From an uncultured Chloroflexota bacterium (GTDB lineage: Bacteria; Chloroflexota; Anaerolineae; Caldilineales; Caldilineaceae), in the NCBI GenBank assembly GCA_903858085.1, contig CAIOHJ010000299.1:1-64000 (forward strand): DNA of 64,000 bases. Reading direction: 5' to 3'. The notes below the pieces were generated by a model. The model did no database searches, was not told the origin of the DNA, and saw only the letters and a program-made list of their open reading frames with translations. Of the stretch, positions 9,692 through 19,878 are shown one piece after another. Every line of letters starts with the position of its first letter. Position 1 is the stretch's first letter. The translations under genes were made by a program, and so were the position numbers.

Positions 9692-10456
9692 TCAAAACGC
9701 CAACAGACTGTAGCCGCCGTCCACCTCGATCGTCTGACCGACGATCATCCGTGCTGCCTCGCTGCACAGCCAGACAGCCACCTCCCCGACATCTTCTGGG
9801 GTGGCCAGACGCCCTGCCGGGGTCCGTTGCTCGGCATGCGCGACCATCGCATCCTTGCTCGGGAAAAAATCGAGCGCGTCCGTGAGGACGATGCCCGGGC
9901 TGATGCAGTTGGCAATAATATTCTCCGGGGCCAGCTCGACTGCCAAATAACGGGTCAAGGCTTCGATCGCAGCCTTGCTGACGCCCACCACCCCATACGC
10001 CGGAAAGACACGCCGGCTGCCGATGCTGGTGACCGTGAGGATTCGCCCCCAACCGCGTGCCCGCATCCACGGCACTGCTGACTGCGCCCCGACCAGGATG
10101 CTGTGCGCGTTGATGTTGAGCGTCCAGTCCCAGGCTTTGCGGTCGATTTCGCTCATCGGCTTGAGCACGCCGCTGGCAGCATTCCCGACAAAGATATCGA
10201 CGCTGCCCAACGCATGGGCGCTCTCAGCAACCAACGCCTGCATCTCCTCGTCTCTGCCAGCATTGGCTTTGATCACCGCTGCGCGAACCCCCAATTGTTC
10301 GGCTGCTGCCGCTGTCTCTTCGGCATCCTCCCGATGGCGCACATAGTTGATGGCCACATTGCAGCCGCGCCGGGCCAACGCCAGCGCAATCCCACGCCCA
10401 ATCCCACGCCCGCCGCCCGTAATGAGCGCACATTTCCCCTGCAGTTCGGTCGTCAC
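9692..10456 (-). CDS. fabL: Enoyl-ACP reductase III (FabL-like SDR)
   Basis: NADPH-dependent short-chain dehydrogenase of 254 residues predicted to perform the last reduction in fatty-acid elongation. The cofactor loop is TGGGRGIGRGIAL (14-26). The catalytic pair is Tyr-x6-Lys (YGVVGVSKAAIEALTRYLA), which marks enoyl-ACP reductases, instead of the Tyr-x3-Lys of ordinary SDRs. The C-terminal part (TDALDFFPSKDAMVAHAEQ, TPAGRLATPEDV, GQTIEVDGGYSLL) closely follows Bacillus FabL. It starts 3 nt after the stop of the recombinase-like gene, so the two share a transcript. A generic SDR role remains possible, but the active-site spacing favours FabL. Confidence 0.78.
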   Translation of the reverse strand: MTTELQGKCALITGGGRGIGRGIALALARRGCNVAINYVRHREDAEETAAAAEQLGVRAAVIKANAGRDEEMQALVAESAHALGSVDIFVGNAASGVLKPMSEIDRKAWDWTLNINAHSILVGAQSAVPWMRARGWGRILTVTSIGSRRVFPAYGVVGVSKAAIEALTRYLAVELAPENIIANCISPGIVLTDALDFFPSKDAMVAHAEQRTPAGRLATPEDVGEVAVWLCSEAARMIVGQTIEVDGGYSLLAF

Positions 10457-10459
10457 AGG

Positions 10460-11446
10460 TCACCTGCCCGTCAGTTGGTAAATCTTGGCGCTGGTCTCGC
10501 GCCAGGAAATCTTGCTCAACCCCAATTTCTGACGCAGCTGCTCTTCCGGCATTCCGTTGCGAAAATCGCGGACCGCACAGGTCCAACGCAGTGTTTCAAA
10601 CCCAATTTGAACATAGCGGATGCCAGCCAGCTCTCCCAGCTCTTCCAATACATACTCCAGGTTGCGCGGGGTGCAGTCGAAGAGCAGATCCTGTGGCGAG
10701 TATTGGGGAGAGTACTGCGCCAGGTATTGCTGGAGAGCAGGGGCCACCGTTGCAGTCAGACCCAACAACCGGTTCTTGTGTCGGTACCGCTCCTCACGAT
10801 ACCGTACATTCAAAACAGGCGCCTGGGGCTGGGAGATGTCGAGATCCTCGATCGACAGACGCGCGCATTCGGCTTTCTTGATCCCCGTCTGCACCAGCAA
10901 GCTCACCAACAAGTATGGACGAGCATCTGGCTCCTGACGGTTGCGGCTGATGTCCTGCGCTTTGAGCAGCAACGTGCGCACATCGCTGTCGCGCACAATG
11001 ACAGGAAGCGGGGTGCGCGCCTGAATGTGGACGATCGGTTCGGCCGGGTCGGTGCCGATCACCCCCACCCCATGCAGCCAGCCAAAAAAAACTTTCAACG
11101 TGGTAATGCGACGCGCCTGGGTTTTGGCACTGAAGGTGAGACCACGGCTTTCCTCCAGCCAGGGCAAGAAATTCTCCAAAGTGACAGTCGAGACCTGATA
11201 CAGTTTCATCTCCCGCCCCAGGTAGTCTGCCACAAATCGCAGATCGTTGCGAAACGCCCGAATGGTGTTTTCGCTGAACCCTTTGCGCAGCATATACTCT
11301 TCGAAGGCACCCACTGCCTCCTGAACAGTGCTGTGGGCACGCAGCGGCGGCTCCAACACAGGTGCATCCGCCTGGGAGGGCTGCTCAGCCAGCACCACGT
11401 CGGGCTGCGGGTTCTCCGCCTGGGGTTGCTTTTTCTCAGCCATCAT
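10460..11446 (-). CDS. Tyrosine-recombinase-fold protein with degraded active site
   Basis: XerC/D-like protein of 328 residues. A 37-residue Gln/Pro/Ala-rich leader precedes a SAM-like DNA-binding domain (VQEAVGAFEEYMLRKGFSEN to about 130) and a catalytic-type domain (150-328). The usual box I Arg is Lys190 (LVQTGIKKAECARL), the box II His is Glu284 while its Arg287 remains (FETLRWT), the LGH His is Leu310 (KLGLSK), and only Tyr323 (KIYQL) is retained. These changes should abolish DNA cleavage, leaving a DNA-binding scaffold at best. A tandem YSPQYSPQ occurs near 246-253. It heads an operon with fabL and has a consensus promoter; no mobile-element ends are seen around it. Confidence 0.7.
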   Translation of the reverse strand: MMAEKKQPQAENPQPDVVLAEQPSQADAPVLEPPLRAHSTVQEAVGAFEEYMLRKGFSENTIRAFRNDLRFVADYLGREMKLYQVSTVTLENFLPWLEESRGLTFSAKTQARRITTLKVFFGWLHGVGVIGTDPAEPIVHIQARTPLPVIVRDSDVRTLLLKAQDISRNRQEPDARPYLLVSLLVQTGIKKAECARLSIEDLDISQPQAPVLNVRYREERYRHKNRLLGLTATVAPALQQYLAQYSPQYSPQDLLFDCTPRNLEYVLEELGELAGIRYVQIGFETLRWTCAVRDFRNGMPEEQLRQKLGLSKISWRETSAKIYQLTGR

Positions 11447-11501
11447 TCGCTCTGTTCACTCGTCCATGTCACTTTTTATTTTCGTATAGATGTCGAATAT
11501 G

Positions 11502-11530
11502 AGTATAGCCTGCGGCGCCCCCACTGTCAA
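11502..11530 (-). promoter_or_regulatory. Promoter of the recombinase-like/fabL operon
   Basis: Minus strand TTGACA (11525-11530), 17-nt spacer, TATACT (11502-11507): near consensus, about 50 nt upstream of the first gene. Confidence 0.8.
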
Positions 11531-11593
11531 AGCCCCCAACTTCTCAGTCAACGTTCGTTTCTCTTTCGTTTGCCCTTCGCACCACCCCCCACC

Positions 11594-11617
11594 GCTTCTC
11601 GGGTTGCAGCGAGAAGC
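11594..11617. repeat. Hairpin (8-bp inverted repeat GCTTCTCG/CGAGAAGC)
   Basis: Eight-bp perfect arms with an 8-nt loop immediately upstream of the SDR-TetR promoter. It lies at the left edge of the foreign-looking segment and may be a terminator-like insulator or a regulatory site; there is no clear T-run. Confidence 0.4.
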
Positions 11618-11628
11618 CCTGCCAAGAA

Positions 11629-11656
11629 TTGACTATACCGTCTGGATGGTATAGTC
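11629..11656 (+). promoter_or_regulatory. Promoter with overlapping TetR-type operator
   Basis: TTGACT (11629-11634), 15-nt spacer, TATAGT (11650-11655). A 9-bp perfect inverted repeat, GACTATACC (11631-11639) and GGTATAGTC (11648-11656), spans the -35 to -10 interval. Its centre is GTCTGGAT, which resembles known TetR-family operators. Since a TetR gene is the second gene of this operon, negative autoregulation is the natural reading. Confidence 0.7.
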
Positions 11657-11685
11657 TGTGTGTATTCCGCTTGAAAGGAGCGCAC

Positions 11686-12756
11686 ATGTCTCGATCTGCA
11701 CACACATCCCGCCCGCGCACGAACCGCTTTGCGCAAACAGTCGGCTGGGTCCTCGTAGCCGGCTCGTTTCCCGTCTGGTTCGCGTTGTTCGCCGCACCAT
11801 TCCTGCCCCTGCCTGCGACGCAACGCGTCCTCGCGGCAGTGAGCCTGGCCGCTGCAGGCGAGATCATGTTCTGGCTCGGAGGAGCGCTTCTCGGTGCGTC
11901 GGTAGTGCGACGGTTCCGCAAACCCAACGTGCGCACCGGCCGTAGCTTCGCAGACAACTCGGTGGCTGTCGTTGGAGCGACTGGGGGGCTGGGAGGGGCG
12001 GTTGTCGATGCACTGCTCCGCGAAGGCGCCACCACCCTGGCGATCGGCCGCGATTCCGCGAGAGTGGAGGAGCTGCGCGCCGGGCGAAACAACCTGAAGA
12101 CTGCAGTCGCGGACGTCTGTTCTGAGGAGTCGCTTGCTGCAGCAGCTACAGCCACGTCCGAACTTGACGCGCTTGTAATCGCGACGGGCACGGACGTACG
12201 CAAGTCGCTCTCGGCCCATTCGGAGAGCGACATCCGATCGCAGCTTGACACGAATCTCGCAGGTGCAGTGTTCACTGTCCGAGCTTTCGCCGACCGGATG
12301 CGTGAGGGTGGCACGATTGTCATTCTCGGCGGATTCGGGGATGGCAGGCTCGCACTGCCGTACTACTCGGTGGACGTGGCTTCTCGAGCCGGAGTCTCCG
12401 CATTCGCGCAGGCGATGAACCGGGAGTTCGCCCTCGAGGGGCGAGATCTCCGTGTCTGCTACGCGTGTCCGGCTCCGGCCGACACAGCTGCTGAGCGTCC
12501 GTTTGCCGATCTGTGGCGCAAGATGGGCACACCGGTTGTTTCCCCCGAAAGGGTGGCCGACTTCGTGCTCACGACGACACTGCAGCGCAAGCCAATCGCC
12601 GTCATGGGGTGGCAAAACACCTTCATCACGTGCATCAACACGGTTTCGCCGTGGCTGGCGAATGTGTTCGGCCTTGATAGCGCATCCAGGCACCTGCGTG
12701 ATGCCTTCGGCACACCGCACGCCAACCCTGCCAGCTGGCAAGAGGAGCCCAGATGA
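11686..12756 (+). CDS. SDR-family protein with N-terminal membrane segments
   Basis: Protein of 356 residues. Residues about 20-80 contain two hydrophobic segments (VGWVLVAGSFPVWFALFAA; VSLAAAGEIMFWLGGALLGA), followed by a Rossmann domain with VVGATGGLGGAVV near 95. The catalytic region reads PYYSVDVASRAG: the Tyr is kept but the usual Lys is Arg, so activity is uncertain. AAGGAG is 5 nt upstream of the ATG at 11686. It overlaps the TetR gene by ATGA. The codon use (dominant CGC/CTC/TCG with few CTG) differs from neighbours, and the pair looks actinobacterial, so horizontal transfer is likely. The substrate is unknown; the TetR regulator would presumably respond to it. Confidence 0.75.
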   Translation: MSRSAHTSRPRTNRFAQTVGWVLVAGSFPVWFALFAAPFLPLPATQRVLAAVSLAAAGEIMFWLGGALLGASVVRRFRKPNVRTGRSFADNSVAVVGATGGLGGAVVDALLREGATTLAIGRDSARVEELRAGRNNLKTAVADVCSEESLAAAATATSELDALVIATGTDVRKSLSAHSESDIRSQLDTNLAGAVFTVRAFADRMREGGTIVILGGFGDGRLALPYYSVDVASRAGVSAFAQAMNREFALEGRDLRVCYACPAPADTAAERPFADLWRKMGTPVVSPERVADFVLTTTLQRKPIAVMGWQNTFITCINTVSPWLANVFGLDSASRHLRDAFGTPHANPASWQEEPR

Positions 12757-13301
12757 CCCGAACAACAAAATACGACAGACTGCTCGACGCAGCCCAGACG
12801 ATAGTGCGTCAAGACGGCTCCTCGAAGCTCACGCTCGACGCCGTCGCCGCTGAGGCGGGGGTCAGCAAGGGTGGTCTTCTCTACCACTTCCCGACCAAAG
12901 AAGCGCTCATCTCGGCTATGGTCGAGCGCATGCTCGCATCCTTCGAGGCTGCACAGGAACGCTCGATGGCGGCTGATTCCATCGAGCGCGGCCGGTGGAC
13001 GCGCGCATGGGTCCGTACCAGTGTCAGCGCAAAGGGTCCGTCGGATCACGACGCCACAGCCGCTGGACTGCTGGCCGCAATCGCAACGAATCCTGCTCTC
13101 GTCGACCCGATGCGCGACCGCTACGCGCAATGGCGCGCGCGGGCAACCACGGACGGGATACCCGCCGAGGTCGCTGCGATTGTGACGCTGGCTGCGGACG
13201 GGATGTGGATGGCTGACCTGCTTGGCTTGTCCGCGCCTGAGGGCGATGAGCGTCGCCGGATCATCGAGCGGCTTCTCGAGATGGCGAGTGGGGACCAGTG
13301 A
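12753..13301 (+). CDS. TetR/AcrR family transcriptional regulator
   Basis: Repressor of 182 residues with an N-terminal helix-turn-helix (LLDAAQTIVRQDGSS, then LDAVAAEAGVSKGGLLYHF at about 28-46, the TetR signature) and a ligand-binding C-terminal domain. Its ATG overlaps the SDR stop codon (ATGA), so the two are co-translated. The most likely target is the palindrome at 11631-11656 in its own operon promoter. Effector unknown. The gene belongs to the same foreign-looking segment as the SDR gene. Confidence 0.9.
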   Translation: MTRTTKYDRLLDAAQTIVRQDGSSKLTLDAVAAEAGVSKGGLLYHFPTKEALISAMVERMLASFEAAQERSMAADSIERGRWTRAWVRTSVSAKGPSDHDATAAGLLAAIATNPALVDPMRDRYAQWRARATTDGIPAEVAAIVTLAADGMWMADLLGLSAPEGDERRRIIERLLEMASGDQ

Positions 13302-13529
13302 GAGCCAGGACGGCTATCGACCAGGGCAGCCTGCACGGGCTGCGGCAAGTGCGTGCGAGTATGCCCTGGCTCGGTCCTTGCGTATGAAGGCACGCACGCG
13401 AGCGTAGCGCGCCCGCATCTGCGCTGCTCCATCGAATGATGTGCGCGGAAGCTCTTCATGTATGACGCCAAACGCAAGCGGATTGTTGCCAAGGGACTGA
13501 CAGGGGGAGAATGGAGCCATCGCCCAAAC
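13302..13529. other. Non-coding or eroded stretch at the right edge of the foreign segment
   Basis: No gene could be recognised. A minus-strand reading frame at 13314-13520 (68 codons) encodes an Arg/Ala-rich peptide (RARYARVRAFIRKDRARAYS) that may be the remains of an actinobacterial gene, but there is no ribosome-binding site and no homologue I know. No direct repeat matching the left edge near 11540 was found by eye. Confidence 0.35.
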
Positions 13530-13559
13530 AAAAGCGCCGGGCGTTTGCCCGGCGCTTTT
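13530..13559. terminator. Intrinsic terminator downstream of hppA
   Basis: A 13-bp perfect stem with a GTTT loop; the arms start with AAAA and end with TTTT, so it works on both strands. It ends the minus-strand pyrophosphatase gene and insulates it from the convergent SDR-TetR operon. Confidence 0.9.
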
Positions 13560-13584
13560 GGCCGTTCAACGCGGCCCGATGCAA

Positions 13585-15645
<2,061 letters not shown>

Positions 15646-15819
15646 GGGAAGCCTCCTTCGCAGATTCAAACAGTTTGATTGATGCAGCCCCCAATGGTTT
15701 TGGGGCGATTGCAGACAGATTTTTCGTGCCAGGCCAGCCTTCGGCAACATCTCCGGAAAGCGTCTGTACAGTTTTCTCTGCTTCAGGCTCTGTACCGTAG
15801 ATTCTGTACCCCAGATTAC

Positions 15820-15848
15820 TTGGAATCCAGCGCCAAGCCTTGTATTGT
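15820..15848 (+). promoter_or_regulatory. Promoter of the cysteine desulfurase gene
   Basis: TTGGAA, 17-nt spacer, TATTGT, giving a leader of about 80 nt. Three copies of TCTGTAC(C/A) at 15763, 15789 and 15803 lie just upstream in the divergent intergenic region and could be binding sites for a shared regulator; this is speculative. Confidence 0.5.
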
Positions 15849-15935
15849 TACGCTGTAGTACGATTTCTGATTTTACACGAAAGACAGTTCTTTCACCAAA
15901 TAGCCTGGACCCAACGCCGACGAGAGCGAGCCATC

Positions 15936-17093
15936 ATGCCGAATCTGTTCTATCTGGACCATGCCTCGACCACACCGATCCGCGAGGAAGTATTGGGCTG
16001 GATGCAGCAGCTCTTTGCCGATGTCTACGGCAACCCCTCCAGCATCCACCGCAGCGGGCGGCAAGCCAGCGTGGTGCTGCAGCGTGCACGTGCGCAGATC
16101 GCCGAGGTGTTGGGCGCTCACCCCAGCGAAATCCTTTTCACCAGCGGCGGCACCGAAAGCGACAACGCGGCCTTGCGCGGCATCGCCCTGGCCAGACGGG
16201 CAGCCACCGGCGCCAACCGGCTGATTGTCAGCAGAGTCGAGCATCACGCCGTGCTGCAAACTGCGGAGGAGCTGCGCGACCACGCTGGCTTTGCACTGAC
16301 GCTCCTGCCCGTCGATGGGGAAGGAAGGGTGGCCGTCACAACCTTGGCCAGCGCGCTCGGGGACGGGCGGGACGTCGCGCTGGCCAGCCTCCTCTACGCC
16401 AACAACGAAATCGGAACTGTCCTGCCGGTCGCCGAGTTGGGGGCTTGCTGCCGGGCAGTCGGGGTTCCGCTGCACACCGACGCAGTCCAGGCAGGCGGCA
16501 AGCTCCCGCTGGACGTCGATCAGCTTGCGGTCGATGCCCTCAGTCTGGGAGCCCACAAGTTTTATGGGCCCAAAGGCATCGGGGTTCTCTATCTGCGCCA
16601 GCGTACCCCCTTCTGGCCACAGCTGACCGGCGGTGGCCAGGAGGGGGGCCGTCGCTCCGGCACCGAAAACATCCCGCTGGCTGCCGCCATGGCCAAAGCG
16701 CTGGAGCTGGCCGAAGCGGAGCGGGTCAGCGAAGGGGCCCGGCTGCGCATGTTGCGCGACCGGCTGATCGATACCTTTACAGCCACCGTGGCTGGCGTCC
16801 ACCTGACCGGCGCCCGCCAGGCCCGGCTGGACAACCATGCCAGCTTTGTGGTCGACCATGCCGACGCCGAAGGGCTGCTGATTGCACTGGATCTGGCCGG
16901 TTTTGCCGCCAGCAGCGGCAGCGCCTGCAGCTCTGGCACCCACCGCCCCAGCCATGTGCTGAAAGCGCTGGGCCTCCCCGCCGCACAGCTTGGCGGTGCC
17001 CTGCGCTTCAGCCTGGGGCGCAGCACAGACGAGAACGCCATCGACCAGCTGCTGGCAGCTCTGCCCCAGATCGTGGCACGCGTCCGTGGCTGA
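15936..17093 (+). CDS. Cysteine desulfurase (NifS/IscS family)
   Basis: PLP enzyme of 385 residues that takes sulfur from cysteine for Fe-S clusters and thio-cofactors. It begins LFYLDHASTTPIREEV, the PLP-binding Lys sits in LGAHKFYGPKGIGVLY (near residue 205), and the catalytic Cys in SGSACSSGTHRPSHVL (near 325); the SSGSACSSG loop is the class I (NifS/IscS) form. The ATG at 15936 is supported by homology; the upstream in-frame region is not conserved and the ribosome site (GAGCGAG) is weak. No IscU, SufU or MnmA gene is adjacent. A selenium-donor role for the nearby SelD is possible but unproven. Confidence 0.9.
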   Translation: MPNLFYLDHASTTPIREEVLGWMQQLFADVYGNPSSIHRSGRQASVVLQRARAQIAEVLGAHPSEILFTSGGTESDNAALRGIALARRAATGANRLIVSRVEHHAVLQTAEELRDHAGFALTLLPVDGEGRVAVTTLASALGDGRDVALASLLYANNEIGTVLPVAELGACCRAVGVPLHTDAVQAGGKLPLDVDQLAVDALSLGAHKFYGPKGIGVLYLRQRTPFWPQLTGGGQEGGRRSGTENIPLAAAMAKALELAEAERVSEGARLRMLRDRLIDTFTATVAGVHLTGARQARLDNHASFVVDHADAEGLLIALDLAGFAASSGSACSSGTHRPSHVLKALGLPAAQLGGALRFSLGRSTDENAIDQLLAALPQIVARVRG

Positions 17094-17148
17094 CCCCGCT
17101 GCGGGTTTTCCCCCGCTTCCCCCCCCCCAATGCCCTCCAAAACAGAGT

Positions 17149-17178
17149 TTGCAATGGGCCACAACACTGTGCTATACT
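17149..17178 (+). promoter_or_regulatory. Promoter of the UgpC-type ATPase gene
   Basis: TTGCAA, 18-nt spacer, TATACT; about 80 nt upstream of the start codon. Confidence 0.7.
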
Positions 17179-17260
17179 ATTTTGCTATGGGACGCTCCCT
17201 GCTTTCCTCCATTATTTTGTTTCAAACAGTTGTGTTTGACGCCAAGGAGAAAAAATCATA

Positions 17261-18367
<1,107 letters not shown>

Positions 18368-18386
18368 CCAGCTCTTTACGATCTGA

Positions 18387-18417
18387 AATGCGCCGGGGAA
18401 GTGTTCCCCGGCGCATT
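18387..18417 (+). terminator. Intrinsic terminator after the ATPase gene
   Basis: A 14-bp perfect stem with a 3-nt loop followed by GATTTTGT. It also lies at the 3' end of the convergent glycan operon. Confidence 0.85.
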
Positions 18418-18447
18418 GATTTTGTCGACAGCTGAACGTACTTTTCT

Positions 18448-19878
18448 CTACGGCTCCCCGGGCCAGCTCCAGACTCTCCCATCCACCAGCACAGAGAGAG
18501 AAGCGCCTTCGACAGCCACCGTGAGCGGCAGCGGCGCTGTCCCCGACTGCCGCTGCACCAGCAGCCGATAGGTGTCTGGCTGCAAGGCGGCGGGCAAGGT
18601 GTAGGTAAAGGTCACTACCTTGCGCTCGCGCGGGGGCAAGATGAAATACCCGGAAAACACCTGTGTCCGCTGCTCCCCCCGACGGCTCTCCACACTGTCA
18701 GGATCGACCCCTGTCGCTTCGACCAACTCGCTGCCTGCCGGCACATAGACCCGCACATAGGCAAAGTAACAGCGTGCAATCAGATCGGCGTAGTCCTTGC
18801 CGTAACGCGGCGACAGATCACACCCAGGGTCGTCGGCGTCGACCGGGTGCGTGTAGGTCAAGGTCAGCGTTGCCTGGCCGGGCTGGCCAGCACCCTTCGG
18901 CCAGCTGACCTGATAGTCCACAGCCCGCTGCATCGCAGCATCTACTTTGTTGTAGCCAAGATTGGCGTCGACGACAGCCAGAAAGTCGCTGCCGTCTGCG
19001 CCCTGCAGATGGCCGTCCCAGCCCCGCTCCTGCATCGCAGCAGCAGCAACACTATTTTTCAACCAGACCTGGATCGAACGATCTTCGAGCGCCTGCAAAG
19101 CCGCCGCAGCCAGCTGAAGGGGGTTGGCCCCCCCTTGCTGCACTTTGGCCAGCGCAGCCTCTGTCAGCCGCGGGATGAACTCCTTGCGCTGGCTCCACCA
19201 CGCCCCCTGGTCGGACTCGCCCAGCGCAACCTCTCCTTCGGCCGGCCGCTCCCACAGCCGCACAATCTGTGCTTCAATCGTTTCACCCGTGATCGGCTCC
19301 TCAAAACCCGGCACCTCCAGCGTGCCCAATGCCCCAAAGATCCGCTTGACCGCGTTGAGGTCGACCGTCACAATGCCGTCGACCTCGATCCCTGTCTCGC
19401 CCCGATACAGAAGCCGAACCACCTGGGCCACAGTTGGAAAATCGGGGGACCAGTTGGCGTCCCGCAAGACCAGAACCGGCAGATTCATGTACCGCGCCAT
19501 CGGCGCCGGAGGAGGGGGATAGAGTCCATCGCTGCGATAGAGGGCGTAGCTGTCGACAAAATCCAGGTCGGTCACTTTCCCCCGATCCAAGGTCAGCCGC
19601 CCCACCGCAGAGATGAATCCTCCTGTGCCGCGCAGTTCATGGTTGTTTTGTACCAGGATCAGGTAGCTCTGCGGCTGTTCCATGCCGAGCAGACGGGGCA
19701 GTTCCGGCCCCAACTGCCGCACCAGATCGGCCAGTTGGAGCATGTTGGGGGCCAGCTGCGCCTGGACAAAGCGACTCCCCACCCCCCCAAGCAACAACGC
19801 CACCAACAGTGCAATCCCCCCCTTGCGCCAGCCGATCCGCCGCAGCAGGCGAGCCAGATATACCCCTCGTACGCTCAT
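18448..19878 (-). CDS. DUF4012 family membrane-anchored protein
   Basis: Protein of 476 residues with one N-terminal membrane segment (GGIALLVALLLGGVGSRFV, about 19-37) and a large extracytoplasmic part. LILVQNNHELRGTGGFISAV near residue 95 is the DUF4012 hallmark. The family has no known function but is recurrent beside glycosyltransferases and polysaccharide genes, which is also the case here. The ATG at 19878 overlaps the DUF2723 stop by ATGA. Last gene of the minus-strand surface operon. A role in binding or ligating envelope polymers is a guess (the domain is reminiscent of LytR-type proteins in context only). Confidence 0.75.
   Translation of the reverse strand: MSVRGVYLARLLRRIGWRKGGIALLVALLLGGVGSRFVQAQLAPNMLQLADLVRQLGPELPRLLGMEQPQSYLILVQNNHELRGTGGFISAVGRLTLDRGKVTDLDFVDSYALYRSDGLYPPPPAPMARYMNLPVLVLRDANWSPDFPTVAQVVRLLYRGETGIEVDGIVTVDLNAVKRIFGALGTLEVPGFEEPITGETIEAQIVRLWERPAEGEVALGESDQGAWWSQRKEFIPRLTEAALAKVQQGGANPLQLAAAALQALEDRSIQVWLKNSVAAAAMQERGWDGHLQGADGSDFLAVVDANLGYNKVDAAMQRAVDYQVSWPKGAGQPGQATLTLTYTHPVDADDPGCDLSPRYGKDYADLIARCYFAYVRVYVPAGSELVEATGVDPDSVESRRGEQRTQVFSGYFILPPRERKVVTFTYTLPAALQPDTYRLLVQRQSGTAPLPLTVAVEGASLSVLVDGRVWSWPGEP

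Noticed and set aside
10460..11446. Recombinase-like gene considered as an integrase of a mobile element
   Set aside because: Catalytic residues are lost, no attachment repeats or tRNA target adjacent, and it is in an operon with fabL.
11548..12768. 406-codon minus-strand frame opposite the SDR gene
   Set aside because: Antisense shadow with Cys/Arg/Ser-rich text; the plus strand has promoter, operator, ribosome site and recognisable SDR motifs.
13314..13520. 68-codon minus frame next to the TetR gene
   Set aside because: No ribosome site, no homologue known to me; kept only as a possible gene remnant.
17121..17130. Run of C residues upstream of the UgpC-type gene considered as a phase-variation tract
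   Set aside because: It lies in the leader upstream of the promoter and not in a coding frame; no sign of switching control.
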